Assembly: GCA_001873115.1 (NCBI GenBank)
Contig: MNYK01000025.1
Span: 1 to 49,332, forward strand
Length of the DNA: 49,332 bases
Direction of reading: 5' to 3'
DNA from: Desulfobacterales bacterium CG2_30_60_27
GTDB lineage: Bacteria > Desulfobacterota > Desulfobulbia > Desulfobulbales > CG2-30-60-27
Part shown: in pieces, positions 1 through 9,761 of the stretch
Position numbering within the stretch: position 1 is the first letter of the stretch
Layout of the letters: each line of letters starts with the position of its first letter
Made by a program: the position numbers and the translations under genes
The notes under the pieces: generated by a model
Database searches by the model: none
What the model saw: the letters and a program-made list of their open reading frames with translations, nothing else
Told to the model about the DNA's origin: nothing

Positions 1-98
1 CGGACGCCTCGGAGGCGGGCAGGACGCCCGCCCCCGCATGAGCGAAAAGTATTTGCAGGCCGGGAACGCTTGACTGCCGACACAAGCTGGATAGTTAC
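1..98 (+). repeat. 195-bp foldback repeat, copy 1 (left part outside window)
   Basis: This is the right-hand half of a repeat that occurs complete at 14260-14454 and 38282-38476, in the same orientation. It ends with the terminal inverted repeat GCTGGATAGTTAC and contains the inner arm around positions 43-68 (GCGAAAAGTATT then a CCGGGAAC end). Its left half lies before the window start. The copy differs from the other two by a few bases near position 32-38. It lies about 155 bp upstream of arnB. Confidence 0.85.
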
Positions 99-254
99 AG
101 ATTTTGGTCAGCTCTTCCGCCTCCGCCTTCTCACTTAAAAAATGCCTTACCCCCTCTTCACCATTTCTTCATCTTGGTCTGTTATTAACCCCAAGAATCG
201 AATAAAATTTTTTACGGACTGTTGGCTATCCTTAATTGCCCATGAGGTTCTGTC
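99..254 (+). promoter_or_regulatory. arnB upstream region
   Basis: AT-richer noncoding stretch between the repeat and arnB. It must hold the operon promoter unless transcription enters from outside the window. Two CTTA words at 134-137 and 46 positions' worth of context later at 146-149 lie 12 bp apart, loosely recalling the tandem half sites of PmrA-type regulators, but the classical period is 11 bp, so this is weak. The arnB ribosome binding site is the AGG at 245-247. Confidence 0.3.
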
Positions 255-1406
255 TTGCGGAAAGACTTTCTGCCGTTTTCCAAGCCCTCGATCAGTGAAG
301 CGGAGATCGGCGCCGTGGCCGAGGTGCTGCGCTCCGGCTGGATCACCACCGGCCCGAAGTGCGCCGAGTTCGAGGAGGCCTTTGCCCGCTACTGCGGGGC
401 CCCAGGCGCGGTGGCCCTGACCTCGGCCACCGGCGGCATGCACCTTCTGTTCACCGCCCTGGGCATCGGCCCGGGCGACGAGGTGGTGACCCCGGCCATG
501 ACCTGGGTCTCTACCGTTAATCTGATCACCCTGGCCGGGGCCACCCCGGTGTTTTGTGACATCGACCGCGACACCCTGATGACCACGGCGGCGCTCATCG
601 CGCCCTGCCTTTCAGAACGTACCCGGCTCATCCTGCCGGTGCATTTCGCCGGGGCCGCGGCCGACATGGCGCCGATCCGGGCTCTGGCCGCCAGCCGCGG
701 CATCACCCTGGCCGAGGACGCGGCCCATGCGGCCGGCACCGAGTATGGGGGTGACCGGATCGGCAAAAAAGGCACCAGCATCTTCTCCTTTCACCCGATC
801 AAAAACATGACCACCGGCGAGGGCGGCATGTTCTGCTCCGATGATGCTGCCCTGCTCGACAAGGTCCGCTGCCTGAAGTTCCACGGCCTTGGGGTGGACG
901 CTTACGACCGCACCATGCAAGGCCGCTCGCCGCAGGCCGAGGTCATCATGCCGGGCTTCAAGTACAACCTCACCGACTTTGCCGCCGTACTTGGCCTGGG
1001 CCAACTGGCGCGCCTTAACGAGTTCATCGAGCAGCGCACCCGCCTGGCGGCGCATTATGCGGCACGGCTGGCCGAGGTGGCGGAGATCCTGCCCCTCACT
1101 GAACCGGCCTGGCCCATGCGCCACGCCTGGCACCTCTATATCGTTCGCCTGGATACGGCCAAGGCCGGCATGAGCCGCGACGAGTTCATGGCAGAGCTGA
1201 AGAAACGTAACATCGGCACCGGCCTGCACTTTCGCGCCGTGCACCAGCAGAAGTATTACCGCGACACCTTGGGCCTGCCCGCCGAGGCCCTGCCGGCCAC
1301 CACCTGGAACTCGGAGCGCATCTGCTCGCTGCCGCTCTTCCCGGCCATGAAGCTTGGCGATGTCGATGATGTGGTGGCCACCATCAAGGAGGTGCTTGGC
1401 CGATGA
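255..1406 (+). CDS. arnB: UDP-4-amino-4-deoxy-L-arabinose aminotransferase (ArnB)
   Basis: PLP-dependent aminotransferase of the DegT/DnrJ/EryC1 family, 383 aa. ArnB converts UDP-4-keto-pentose plus glutamate to UDP-L-Ara4N in the cytoplasm, for lipid A modification. The N-terminus FLPFSKPSI and the block [10 protein letters not shown] are hallmarks of ArnB within this family. The Schiff-base lysine is K183 in [12 protein letters not shown], and EDAAHAAG is the cofactor-binding Asp region. The start is TTG at 255: the frame is closed by a TGA at 243-245 and no ATG is available, and an AGG lies 7-9 nt upstream. The stop overlaps arnC by 4 bp, and the six-gene order arnBCADT-E/F supports the assignment strongly. 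Confidence 0.95.
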   Translation: MRKDFLPFSKPSISEAEIGAVAEVLRSGWITTGPKCAEFEEAFARYCGAPGAVALTSATGGMHLLFTALGIGPGDEVVTPAMTWVSTVNLITLAGATPVFCDIDRDTLMTTAALIAPCLSERTRLILPVHFAGAAADMAPIRALAASRGITLAEDAAHAAGTEYGGDRIGKKGTSIFSFHPIKNMTTGEGGMFCSDDAALLDKVRCLKFHGLGVDAYDRTMQGRSPQAEVIMPGFKYNLTDFAAVLGLGQLARLNEFIEQRTRLAAHYAARLAEVAEILPLTEPAWPMRHAWHLYIVRLDTAKAGMSRDEFMAELKKRNIGTGLHFRAVHQQKYYRDTLGLPAEALPATTWNSERICSLPLFPAMKLGDVDDVVATIKEVLGR

Positions 1407-2407
1407 TCGCCCCTGCCCTGTCCATCGTCATTCCCGTGTTCAACGAGGCCGCCTGCCTGCCGGAGCTGATCCGCCGCTGCCTGGCCGCCGGCCGGCGGAC
1501 GGCGCGGCCCTTCGAGCTCATCCTGGTGGATGACGGCAGCTCGGACGGCACCACCCGGATGATCACCGCGGCCGCCGACCAGCACGCCCCGGAGCTGGTT
1601 GCGGTGATCCTCAACCGCAACTACGGCCAGCATGCCGCGGTCTTTGCCGGCCTGGCCCAGAGCCGCGGCGCCATGGTCGTTACCCTGGACGCCGACCTGC
1701 AGAACCCGCCCGAGGAGATCCCCGCCCTGGTGGCGGAGATGGATAAAGGCTTCGACGTGGTGGGCACGGTGCGCGGCAACCGCCAGGACAGCATGTTCCG
1801 CCGTTTCTCCTCGTCACTGATCAACAAGATGGTGCGCCAATCGACCGGGGTCATGATGCACGACTACGGCTGCATGCTGCGCGCCTACCGCCGGCCGATC
1901 GTTAACGCCATGCTGCTCTGCCGGGAGAACTCCACCTTCATCCCCATCCTGGCCAACAGCTTTGCCCGGACCACCACCGAGATTACCGTGGCCCACGCCC
2001 CGCGCCTCAAGGGCGAGTCCAAGTACGATCTCATCAAGCTCCTGAGCCTGCAGTTCGACCTGCTGACCAGCATGTCCACCTTTCCGCTGCGGCTGCTCTC
2101 CCTGGTCGGCACCCTGATCGCTTGCTGCGGCATGGGCTTTGGCGTTTTCTTGCTGATCATGCGCCTGGTCTATGGCGCGGTCTGGGCCGCCCAAGGGGTG
2201 TTCTCGCTCTTTGCCGTGCTCTTTGTCTTTGTCGGCGCCCAGTTTATCGGCCTGGGCCTGCTCGGCGAGTATATCGGCCGCATCTTTCGCGACGTGCGCG
2301 GCCGGCCCCGTTACTTTATCCAGGAGATCCGCGGCGGCCAACGCGCCCCTGACCCCATGCAACCGGGTTCCGCCCCGGCAACCTTCCAAAACGAGAGGAC
2401 ATCATGA
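1403..2407 (+). CDS. arnC: Undecaprenyl-phosphate Ara4FN transferase (ArnC)
   Basis: Family 2 glycosyltransferase, 334 aa, with a cytoplasmic catalytic domain (about 1-230) and two C-terminal membrane helices (about 233-300). It transfers 4-deoxy-4-formamido-L-arabinose from UDP onto undecaprenyl phosphate at the inner leaflet. Visible motifs are the N-terminal [14 protein letters not shown], the VDDGSSDGT nucleotide loop and the [12 protein letters not shown] metal/acceptor segment that is typical of ArnC and the related DPM1-like enzymes. ATG at 1403 overlaps the arnB stop. The C-terminal tail after about residue 312 is hydrophilic and slightly longer than in the E. coli protein (322 aa). 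Confidence 0.94.
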   Translation: MIAPALSIVIPVFNEAACLPELIRRCLAAGRRTARPFELILVDDGSSDGTTRMITAAADQHAPELVAVILNRNYGQHAAVFAGLAQSRGAMVVTLDADLQNPPEEIPALVAEMDKGFDVVGTVRGNRQDSMFRRFSSSLINKMVRQSTGVMMHDYGCMLRAYRRPIVNAMLLCRENSTFIPILANSFARTTTEITVAHAPRLKGESKYDLIKLLSLQFDLLTSMSTFPLRLLSLVGTLIACCGMGFGVFLLIMRLVYGAVWAAQGVFSLFAVLFVFVGAQFIGLGLLGEYIGRIFRDVRGRPRYFIQEIRGGQRAPDPMQPGSAPATFQNERTS

Positions 2408-4389
2408 AAGCTATCGTACTTGCCTATCACAATATCGGCTGCGCCGGCATCCGGGCGTTGCTCGCCCAAGGCTTCGACATCCAGGCCGTCTTCACCCACC
2501 AGGACGACCCCGAGGAAAACATCTGGTTCGAGTCGGTGGCGGAACTGGCCGCGGCCCATGGCCTGCCGGTCTTCGCGCCCGAGGACATCAACCACCCCCT
2601 GTGGCTGGCCGAGATCAAGAAAATGCAGCCGGACATCATCTTCTCCTTCTATTACCGTAACCTGGTCGGGCCCGAGGTCTTAAGCATCCCGCCGGCCGGC
2701 GGCCTTAACCTGCACGGCTCGCTGTTGCCCCGCTACCGGGGCCGCTGCCCGGTGAACTGGGCCTTGGTGCATGGCGAGGCCGAGACCGGCGTCACCCTGC
2801 ATTACATGACCGCCCGGCCGGACGACGGCGACATCGTCGGCCAGCAGCGGGTGGCCATCGAGGAATCCGACACGGCGCTTACCCTGCACCACAAGCTGAC
2901 CGCCGCGGCCAGCCTGCTGCTTAACGAACTGCTGCCCGCCGTGGCCGCGGGCACGGCGCCACGCCTGGCCCAGGACCAGAGCCTGGCCAGCTACTTCGGC
3001 GGCCGGCGACCGGCCGATGGCGAGATCGACTGGGACCAGCCGGCCACGACGGTGCGCAATCTGGTGCGGGCGGTAACCCGCCCCTATCCAGGCGCCTTCA
3101 CCTACCTGGGCAATCGCAAGGCCTTTTTCTGGTCGGTGAGCCTGGTGGCGGAGAACGAGGGCAAGGCCCCGGGCCACGTGCTGTCCACCACGCCCCTGGT
3201 GATCGCCTGCGCCAGCGGCGCGGTGCGGGTGGAGGCCGGTCAGCTCGAAGCCGGGGTATTCGTCAACGGCGCGCAACTGGCCACGGAACTGAACCTGGTG
3301 GCCGGCATGCGCTTCGGCCTGCGGGCCTCGGCCGAGGTCGAGGAACGCCGCAAGAAGCATGTGCTCATCCTCGGGGTGGACGGTTTTATCGGCAACCACC
3401 TGAGCGAACGGCTGCTGGACAGCGGCCGCTACGAGGTGCACGGCATGGACCTCGGCGCCACCTCCATCGGCCGCCACCTGGGCCGGCCCGGCTTTCACTT
3501 CCGCGAGGGCGACATCTCCATCCAGCGCGAATGGATCGAGTACCATGTCCGCAAGTGCGACATCATCCTGCCCCTGGTGGCCATCGCCACCCCGGCCGAG
3601 TATGTGCGCCGGCCCTTGAAGGTCTTTGAACTGGACTTCGAGGAGAACCTGCGTATCGTCCGCTACTGCGCCAAGTACAAAAAACGCATCATCTTCCCCT
3701 CCACCTCCGAGGTCTACGGTATGTGCGCCGATCCGGAGTTTGACGAGGAAAACTCTACCTGCGTGCTGGGGCCGATCCGCAAGCAGCGCTGGATCTACTC
3801 ATGCAGCAAACAGCTCATGGACCGGGTGATCTGGGCCTACGGCGCCACCGAAGGGTTACCCTTCACCCTGATCCGGCCCTTCAACTGGGTGGGACCACGA
3901 CTGGACAGTCTGGCCTCGGCCCGGGTGGGCAGCTCGCGGGTGATCACCCAGCTCATTTTGAACCTGGTGGAGGGCACCCCCATCCGCCTGGTGGACGGCG
4001 GCAGCCAGAAGCGCTGCTTCACCGACGTGAAGGACGGCGTCGAATGCCTCTACCGCATCATCGAGAACAAGGACAACGCCTGCAACGGCAAGATCTTCAA
4101 TATCGGCAACCCGGACAACGAGGCCTCGATCGCCGAGCTCGCCGATATCCTGGTCGAGAAGTTCAACAAGCACCCGCTGCGCGACAAGTTCCCGCCCTTT
4201 GCCGGCATCCGCCCGGTGGAGGCGCGGGCCTTTTATGGCTCCGGCTACCAGGATGTCCTGCACCGGCGGCCGTCCATCCGCCAGGCCCGCACTATTCTGG
4301 GTTGGCAACCCACGGTGGGTATCGATCAGATGGTGGAGGAGACCCTGGATTACTTCCTGCGCCATGAGGTTGGCCAGGCCGAGCTGTGA
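2404..4389 (+). CDS. arnA: Bifunctional UDP-Ara4N formyltransferase / UDP-glucuronate decarboxylase (ArnA)
   Basis: 661 aa, almost the same length as E. coli ArnA (660). The N-terminal formyltransferase domain (about 1-305) carries [12 protein letters not shown] and DDGDIVGQ, which supply the Asn/His/Asp catalytic triad. The C-terminal SDR domain (about 315-661) carries the NAD-binding [10 protein letters not shown] and the STSEVYGMC motif whose Ser and Glu act in oxidative decarboxylation. The protein makes UDP-4-keto-pentose from UDP-glucuronate, and formylates UDP-L-Ara4N before transfer by ArnC. Both domains look intact. ATG 2404 overlaps the arnC stop, with GAGAGGA just upstream. UDP-glucose dehydrogenase, needed for the precursor, is not in the window. 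Confidence 0.96.
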   Translation: MKAIVLAYHNIGCAGIRALLAQGFDIQAVFTHQDDPEENIWFESVAELAAAHGLPVFAPEDINHPLWLAEIKKMQPDIIFSFYYRNLVGPEVLSIPPAGGLNLHGSLLPRYRGRCPVNWALVHGEAETGVTLHYMTARPDDGDIVGQQRVAIEESDTALTLHHKLTAAASLLLNELLPAVAAGTAPRLAQDQSLASYFGGRRPADGEIDWDQPATTVRNLVRAVTRPYPGAFTYLGNRKAFFWSVSLVAENEGKAPGHVLSTTPLVIACASGAVRVEAGQLEAGVFVNGAQLATELNLVAGMRFGLRASAEVEERRKKHVLILGVDGFIGNHLSERLLDSGRYEVHGMDLGATSIGRHLGRPGFHFREGDISIQREWIEYHVRKCDIILPLVAIATPAEYVRRPLKVFELDFEENLRIVRYCAKYKKRIIFPSTSEVYGMCADPEFDEENSTCVLGPIRKQRWIYSCSKQLMDRVIWAYGATEGLPFTLIRPFNWVGPRLDSLASARVGSSRVITQLILNLVEGTPIRLVDGGSQKRCFTDVKDGVECLYRIIENKDNACNGKIFNIGNPDNEASIAELADILVEKFNKHPLRDKFPPFAGIRPVEARAFYGSGYQDVLHRRPSIRQARTILGWQPTVGIDQMVEETLDYFLRHEVGQAEL

Positions 4390-5297
4390 GCATGGCGCCG
4401 CTCGTCGCCGGCCTGCGCATCGACGTGGACACCCTGCGCGGCACCCGCCTGGGGGTGCCTGCCCTGGTGCGCCTCCTCGACCAGGCCGGTATCCAGGCCA
4501 GCTTCTTTTTCTCGGTGGGGCCGGACAACATGGGCCGCCACCTTTGGCGGCTGCTGCGGCCGAGCTTTCTCATGAAGATGCTGCGCACCCGGGCGGCCAG
4601 CCTCTACGGCTGGGATATCCTTTGGAAAGGCACCCTGTGGCCGGGGCCTGGCATTGGCCAACACGCCGCCGAGCAGATCCGGCAGGCGGCGGCCGCCGGC
4701 CATGAAATCGGCCTGCATGCCTGGGACCACCATGGCTGGCAGACACGAATCGCCGGCCTGGACCAGGCCGCCGTGACGCGGGAACTGCGGCGCGGCTGGG
4801 AACGGCTGGCCGGGATCATCGGCCGCCTGCCGGACTCTGCCGCGGCCCCGGCCTGGCGCATCACCGACGCGGCCCTGGCCGCCCGCGAGGCCTTCCCCTG
4901 CCGCTACAACTCCGACTGCCGGGGCCGCTCCGCCTTTTACCCGGTGGTGAACGGCCGCCCCTTAAGCCAGTTGCAGATCCCCACCACCCTGCCCACCTAT
5001 GACGAACTGATCGGCGCCAGTGTTACGCCCGAGACCTACAACGACTATCTGCTCGGCCTCTTCCAACCGGGGCGACTGAACGTGCTGACCATCCACGCCG
5101 AGGTTGAGGGGTTGAGCTGCCAGGCGCTGTTCCGCGATTTTCTGGCCAAGGCCAAGGGGCGCGGCATCGGCTTTGCGCCGCTAGGCGATCTGGCGGCGGC
5201 TGTCAAGAATGCCCCGGTGGCCGGCATAGGCCGCGGCGCCGTGGCCGGCCGGGAGGGCTGGCTCGCCTGCCAGCAGGAGAATACCGACTTGCCATGA
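4386..5297 (+). CDS. arnD: Ara4FN-phosphoundecaprenol deformylase (ArnD)
   Basis: Polysaccharide deacetylase-type (NodB homology) enzyme, about 300 aa, which removes the formyl group from undecaprenyl-phosphate-Ara4FN. The metal-binding start [12 protein letters not shown], the block [16 protein letters not shown] and [11 protein letters not shown] are close to ArnD of enterobacteria. Two starts are possible: GTG 4386, overlapping the arnA stop, and ATG 4392 (MAPLVAGLR). The ATG fits the family N-terminus better; the GTG gives the usual 4-bp coupling. The C-terminal 30 residues after the conserved domain are low-complexity and probably not functional. Confidence 0.93.
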   Translation: MSMAPLVAGLRIDVDTLRGTRLGVPALVRLLDQAGIQASFFFSVGPDNMGRHLWRLLRPSFLMKMLRTRAASLYGWDILWKGTLWPGPGIGQHAAEQIRQAAAAGHEIGLHAWDHHGWQTRIAGLDQAAVTRELRRGWERLAGIIGRLPDSAAAPAWRITDAALAAREAFPCRYNSDCRGRSAFYPVVNGRPLSQLQIPTTLPTYDELIGASVTPETYNDYLLGLFQPGRLNVLTIHAEVEGLSCQALFRDFLAKAKGRGIGFAPLGDLAAAVKNAPVAGIGRGAVAGREGWLACQQENTDLP

Positions 5298-6970
5298 CCA
5301 CCCAAAGAACCCTGCCTCTGCTGACCCTGGCCCTCTTTGTCCTCATCTACCTGGTGCCACTCGGCGCCCGGCCGCTGTTCGTGCCCGACGAGGCCCGCTA
5401 CGGCGAGATCGCCCGGGAGATGATCGCCGACCACGACTGGGTGGTGCCCCATCTGAACGGCCTGCGCTATTTTGAAAAGCCGGTCCTGGGCTACTGGCTG
5501 CATGCCGGCTCGATTATGCTCTTCGGGGAGAACACCTTTGCCATCCGCCTGCCGTCGGCCGCGGCCGTTGGCCTCTCCGCCCTCATGATCTTTCTGCTGG
5601 TGCGCCGCATCTTCCGGACAAACGAACCGGAGAAAGGCTGGCAGGCCGCGATGGCCGCCCTTGCCTTTCTCGTCTGTTTCGAGGTCTTCGGGGTGGGCAC
5701 CTTCAGCGTGCTCGACAGCATGCTCGCCCTCTTCCTCACCGCCACCATGACCGCCTTTTTCCTGGCCACCGCGGCCCGGCCCGGTTCACGCCGGGAAAGG
5801 CTTATGCTCCTGCTGGCCGGCCTCTCCTGCGGCCTGGCCTTTCTCACCAAGGGCTTTCTCGCCCTGGCCGTACCAGTGCTGGCCATCGTCCCCTACCTGA
5901 TCTGGCAGCGGCGCCTTGCCGACCTGCCACGCCTGGCCTGGCTGCCTCTGGCCACGGCCATAGCGGTGGCCCTGCCGTGGAGCATCCTCATCCATCTTCG
6001 CGAGCCGGATTTCTGGCATTTCTTCTTCTGGAATGAACATGTGCGCCGCTTTCTCTCGCCCAGCGCCCAACACCAGGAATCCTTCTGGTTCTACTTCCTG
6101 GCCGCACCGGCCATGTTCCTGCCGTGGACCTTCCTGATCCCGGCCGCGGCCAGTGGGGTAAAAAACAACCTGAAGAATCATGCCGCAAGCGCCGATCTCC
6201 TCCGTTACTGCCTGTGCTGGGCCATCTTCCCCTTTCTCTTCTTTTCCGCCTCCAGCGGTAAACTGCTGACCTATATCCTGCCCTGCTTCCCGCCCTTTGC
6301 CATCCTTATGGCCCTGGGGCTGGCCCATACCCTGAACCAGGGCCGCGCCCGCGCCTTCCGCCATGGCGCAGGCCTGATGGGCCTTGTCTCTGGCCTGCTG
6401 CTAGCCACCCTCATCTTTCTGCAATTTTTCGGCTACCACCACCTGCTGCCTTACAGCCGCACCTGGAAATGGCTGATGCTGGCCAACGGCCTGGCGGTGA
6501 TGCTGCTCTGCTGCCTGCTGGCGCTCCGCAGTCGGGAACCCGCCTGGAAAATGGTGGGCCTGGCCCTGGCCCCGGCTCTGCTCTTCCTAAGCCTGCCAGC
6601 CATCATGCCGGACCCGCTGCTGGTAGCCAAGGCCCCGGCCGCTCTGCTGCAGCGCCATAACCAGGACCTCGGGCCGGATACCCTCCTCATCGTCGACGAG
6701 GAGATCATGCCGGCCGTGAACTGGACCTTTGCGCAGAATAACGCCTATCTCCTGGAAAACCCCGGCGAGGTGGGCTATGGCCTGGGGTATGCCGACGCCA
6801 AGGGTAGGTTGTTGGACCTGGCCGGCGCCCGCCACCTGATCGAGCAGAACCCGGGCCGCGTCGTCCTCGTGGCCCGGGGCCGCAACTACCGGCGCTGGGC
6901 CCCAAGCCTGCCGGCCCCGGTGCTGGCGGATAACAACGGCCCAGCGGGCTACGTGTTTGTAAAATATTAG
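5294..6970 (+). CDS. arnT: Lipid A Ara4N transferase (ArnT), GT83 family
   Basis: Integral membrane glycosyltransferase, 558 aa, with a run of about a dozen hydrophobic helices and a C-terminal periplasmic domain. ArnT moves L-Ara4N from undecaprenyl phosphate to lipid A phosphates on the periplasmic face, which lowers binding of cationic peptides such as polymyxin. The first periplasmic loop has the family motif VPDEARYGEIAREM, with its acidic metal/catalytic residues, followed by YFEKPVLGYW. GSRRER and KGFLALAVPV correspond to later loops. ATG 5294 overlaps the arnD stop. It ends with TAG at 6968-6970. Confidence 0.94.
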   Translation: MTTQRTLPLLTLALFVLIYLVPLGARPLFVPDEARYGEIAREMIADHDWVVPHLNGLRYFEKPVLGYWLHAGSIMLFGENTFAIRLPSAAAVGLSALMIFLLVRRIFRTNEPEKGWQAAMAALAFLVCFEVFGVGTFSVLDSMLALFLTATMTAFFLATAARPGSRRERLMLLLAGLSCGLAFLTKGFLALAVPVLAIVPYLIWQRRLADLPRLAWLPLATAIAVALPWSILIHLREPDFWHFFFWNEHVRRFLSPSAQHQESFWFYFLAAPAMFLPWTFLIPAAASGVKNNLKNHAASADLLRYCLCWAIFPFLFFSASSGKLLTYILPCFPPFAILMALGLAHTLNQGRARAFRHGAGLMGLVSGLLLATLIFLQFFGYHHLLPYSRTWKWLMLANGLAVMLLCCLLALRSREPAWKMVGLALAPALLFLSLPAIMPDPLLVAKAPAALLQRHNQDLGPDTLLIVDEEIMPAVNWTFAQNNAYLLENPGEVGYGLGYADAKGRLLDLAGARHLIEQNPGRVVLVARGRNYRRWAPSLPAPVLADNNGPAGYVFVKY

Positions 6971-7028
6971 GATTTCTGGTTAACTATGCAGGCGGATAGC
7001 CTGTAGTGTTGGAGACGCTTCGGATAGG

Positions 7029-7055
7029 TCCTATGAGTCCTATAAGTCTTATGAG
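7029..7055 (+). repeat. Three tandem 9-bp repeats between arnT and arnE/F
   Basis: TCCTATGAG, TCCTATAAG and TCTTATGAG follow one another without a gap at 7029-7037, 7038-7046 and 7047-7055. The run lies in the only real gap of the operon (103 bp between arnT and the flippase gene) and ends 18 bp before the ATG. It could be a small minisatellite or a tandem protein-binding site; the sequence alone does not tell. Confidence 0.7.
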
Positions 7056-7073
7056 CTGCGGAGTACAAAAAAC

Positions 7074-7445
7074 ATGACTCGCTACCTCCCCCTGATCCTC
7101 GCCGGCGTGCTGCTCAATGCCCTGGCCCAGATCACCCTGAAGATGGGCATGCGCGGCATCGGCCACTTCAACTTCCGCCTGGAAAATTTAGGCTCCGTTG
7201 GACTGGCCGTGGCCACCAGTCCATTTATCCTGGCCGGCCTGGTCTGCTATGTGGTCAGCGTGGTGATCTGGCTCTTGGTGCTCTCCCGGGTGGAGGTGAG
7301 CTACGCCTACCCGCTGCTCTCGGTGGGCTACATCGTCACCGCCCTGGCTGGCTACCTCTGGCTGCACGAGGCCATGGGCCCCATGCGCTGGACCGGCATC
7401 GTGGTCATCTGCCTGGGGGTCTGGCTGATTACCAGGACCGGGTGA
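7074..7445 (+). CDS. EmrE-like Ara4N-undecaprenyl flippase subunit (ArnE/ArnF-type)
   Basis: Small multidrug-resistance family membrane protein, 123 aa, four predicted helices (about 4-22, 46-68, 72-94, 100-119). In enterobacteria the ArnE-ArnF heterodimer flips undecaprenyl-phosphate-Ara4N to the periplasmic face. Here only one such gene follows arnT, so the unit may work as a homodimer, or the partner is elsewhere. Family features are the start LILAGVLLNALAQITLKMGM and the segment SRVEVSYAYPLLSVGY. ATG 7074 has GGAG 11 nt upstream. The stop overlaps the response regulator start by 4 bp. It cannot be assigned to ArnE or ArnF with confidence. Confidence 0.85.
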   Translation: MTRYLPLILAGVLLNALAQITLKMGMRGIGHFNFRLENLGSVGLAVATSPFILAGLVCYVVSVVIWLLVLSRVEVSYAYPLLSVGYIVTALAGYLWLHEAMGPMRWTGIVVICLGVWLITRTG

Positions 7446-8128
7446 AGGCCATGCATATCCTGGTGGTGGATGACGAATCGGCCCTGCGCGACCAACTCCG
7501 ACAGACCCTTGGCCGGCAACAGTACCGGGTCGATACCGCGGCCAACGGCGAAGAGGCGCTGGACAAGCTCTGCAACGACACCTATGACCTGGTCCTGCTG
7601 GACATCATGATGCCCGGGCTGGACGGCATGGCGGTGCTCCGGGAAATGCGGCGGGTCGGGCTCCACACCCCGGTCCTCATGCTCACCGCCCGGGGCGATA
7701 CCGACGACCGGGTGCAAGGCCTGGACCAGGGCGCCGACGACTACCTGGCCAAGCCCTTTTCCATGGCGGAACTCCTGGCCCGCATCCGTTCCCTGCTCCG
7801 CCGCCAGGGGGGCCGCGACCCGGTCATGACCGTTGGCCACCTGACCCTGGACACGGTGAGCCGCACGGTGACCAGCCAGGGCCACCCGGTGCCCCTGACC
7901 AGCAAGGAATTCGCCATCCTCGAATTTCTCTTCTATAACCAGGGCCGGGCCGTGTCCCGCTTCAACCTGGCCGAGCACGTCTGGGGCGATGATTTTGACC
8001 CCTTCACCATGTCCAACTTCATCGACGTCCACATGAAAAACCTGCGCAAAAAGACCGCCGATGCGGCCGGTGCCTCCATTGTCCGCACCATTCGCGGCGT
8101 AGGCTATATCATCGACGGCAACCTATGA
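7442..8128 (+). CDS. OmpR/PhoB-family response regulator
   Basis: 228 aa: a receiver domain (1-120) with the acidic pocket VVDDE, phosphoacceptor D54 in LVLLDIMMPG and the switch lysine in DDYLAKPF, then a winged-helix DNA-binding domain (about 128-225) ending RTIRGVGYII. The GTG at 7442 overlaps the flippase stop; ATG 7451 is an alternative that shortens the protein by three residues and fits the family start better. Position at the end of an arn operon suggests a PmrA/BasR-like role, sensing envelope stress and controlling lipid A modification, probably including its own operon. This role is inferred from context. Confidence 0.93.
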   Translation: MKAMHILVVDDESALRDQLRQTLGRQQYRVDTAANGEEALDKLCNDTYDLVLLDIMMPGLDGMAVLREMRRVGLHTPVLMLTARGDTDDRVQGLDQGADDYLAKPFSMAELLARIRSLLRRQGGRDPVMTVGHLTLDTVSRTVTSQGHPVPLTSKEFAILEFLFYNQGRAVSRFNLAEHVWGDDFDPFTMSNFIDVHMKNLRKKTADAAGASIVRTIRGVGYIIDGNL

Positions 8129-9516
8129 AAATTCGCCAGAAAATCACCCTGTGGATCGCCGCCACGGTGCTGACCGCCGCCCTCTCCTTCTCCACCTTTG
8201 TTTTCCTGGAACTCGTAAAGGAACCGTACAAACTTATCGACGCGGAGCTGGAACACATGGCCGCGGCTCTCACCGCGACGGGCCAGGGCCTGCTGCAAAA
8301 CGGGCCGACCCTGGCCCCCGGCGCCCTGCCCTATCCGCCGGACCGGTACTGGATCAAGATCACCGGCCTGGACGGCCGGCTGCTCTTTGCCTCGGCCATG
8401 ACCAGTCAGGTGGATCTTGCCCCCGGCGACGCCCAGCAAACCGCCTACAACATCGAAAAGACCATCCCCCGGCATCTCATCCAGTTGGGCCAGGACGAGG
8501 ACGACGTGGTGGCTTTCCGGGTGCGGAACACGCCGGGGAGGCTTGGCGACCTGCCCTGCACGGTGCGGATCGCCAAGCCCATCGAGGATCTGGAAGAGGA
8601 ACTGGACGAACTGCTGCGCGAGGTCGGGGCCGGACTCGCCACCTGCACCCTGCTGGTCATCCTGGCCAGTTATCTGCTGGCCGGCGGCATCCTGCGACCG
8701 GTGGCCACCATCAGCCAGTTGGCCCGGCACATCAACGAAGAGACGCTGGACCAACGGATCCCGGCCGGGGAGAGCCCGGATGAACTGAATGAACTGATCC
8801 ACACCTTGAACCGGATGTTTGACCGGCTGCACCATTCCTTTAACCGTCAGAAAGGTTTCCTGGCCGACGCCTCCCATGAACTGAAAAGCCCCATCGCCCT
8901 GCTGATGCTGCGCCAGGAGGAGATGCTGCGGATGCCGGAATTGCCCGAGGCCCTGCGCGACGACTTGGAGCGGCAGCTTAACAGCCTGCGCCGCATGGGA
9001 CAACTGGTCAAGAACCTGCTGGATCTCTCCCAGCTCGAACAGCGGGGCATTGCGGCGCTGCAGCCCGTGGACCTGGGCGCCCTGGTGGCGGAGGTGGTGG
9101 CCGAATACCGGGAAATGCTGGCCGCGCTGGACATCAGCGTGCACAGCGAGCTGCCGGAAGGGCTCGTGGTGCCAGGCGACCCGGAAAAGCTGCGCCGCCT
9201 GATGATCAATCTGGTTGACAACGGCATCCGCTACAATGCCCCGGCCCATGGCCGCCTGACCCTCAAGGGCTGGAGCGCGGATTATCTGGCCCATCTGCAG
9301 CTTGCCAACACCGGGCCGGGGATTCCGGCCGCCGACCTCGGCCGGGTTTTTGAACAGTTCTACCGGGTGGAAAAATCCCGTTCCCTGGACCATGGCGGCT
9401 CGGGCCTCGGGCTGACCATTGCCAGAAAAATCGTTGAGTTGCACGGCGGCCAAATTGTGCTGACCAGCGTGCCGAGCGGTTGGACCACGGTAACCGTGAG
9501 CCTGCCCCAGGCCTGA
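8125..9516 (+). CDS. Sensor histidine kinase, partner of the upstream regulator
   Basis: 463 aa. Order: membrane helix 1 (about 8-32), periplasmic sensor region (about 33-168), membrane helix 2 (about 169-190), HAMP linker (about 192-245), HisKA with phosphoacceptor H251 in DASHELKSPIALL, and an HATPase domain with NLVDNGIRYN, ANTGPGIP and GGSGLGLTIARKIVELHGG. All kinase boxes are present. ATG 8125 overlaps the response regulator stop by 4 bp. The sensor region is not rich in acidic residues like PhoQ, so the ligand cannot be guessed. It is the last gene before the terminator at 9576-9602. Confidence 0.93.
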   Translation: MKIRQKITLWIAATVLTAALSFSTFVFLELVKEPYKLIDAELEHMAAALTATGQGLLQNGPTLAPGALPYPPDRYWIKITGLDGRLLFASAMTSQVDLAPGDAQQTAYNIEKTIPRHLIQLGQDEDDVVAFRVRNTPGRLGDLPCTVRIAKPIEDLEEELDELLREVGAGLATCTLLVILASYLLAGGILRPVATISQLARHINEETLDQRIPAGESPDELNELIHTLNRMFDRLHHSFNRQKGFLADASHELKSPIALLMLRQEEMLRMPELPEALRDDLERQLNSLRRMGQLVKNLLDLSQLEQRGIAALQPVDLGALVAEVVAEYREMLAALDISVHSELPEGLVVPGDPEKLRRLMINLVDNGIRYNAPAHGRLTLKGWSADYLAHLQLANTGPGIPAADLGRVFEQFYRVEKSRSLDHGGSGLGLTIARKIVELHGGQIVLTSVPSGWTTVTVSLPQA

Positions 9517-9761
9517 GGGTTATGGAAAAAAATTTATACCAATAAAAAAATTGAACGCTTTTTCATGGATGCGACCCCGCCTGGCTAAGGGCGGGTATTT
9601 TTGGGCAAGATTTAGACTTTAGTCACAATCTCAAATAGTTACCCTCAAAAAAAATCATTAATTTCACCTTCCCGGCAAAAAAATAATTTTGCCGTTGCCC
9701 CCGGCCTTTCGCCTGTTATTTCTTTAAAGAAAATCAATAGCAATTTAAGTGGTTAGTTGAA
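9517..9761 (+). other. AT-rich gap between kinase gene and truncated cytochrome
   Basis: This 245-bp stretch is far richer in A and T than its neighbours. It holds the terminator at 9576-9602 and a second hairpin (GGCAAAA, six bases, TTTTGCC; 9674-9693). No open frame with a signal peptide leads into the cytochrome: the cytochrome frame is closed by TAG at 9738-9740. Confidence 0.6.
9576..9602 (+). terminator. Terminator of the arn/two-component operon
   Basis: A six-base-pair stem CCCGCC/GGCGGG (9576-9581 with 9590-9595), eight-base loop, then a T-rich tail TATTTTT. It lies about 60 bp after the histidine kinase stop. Confidence 0.75.
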
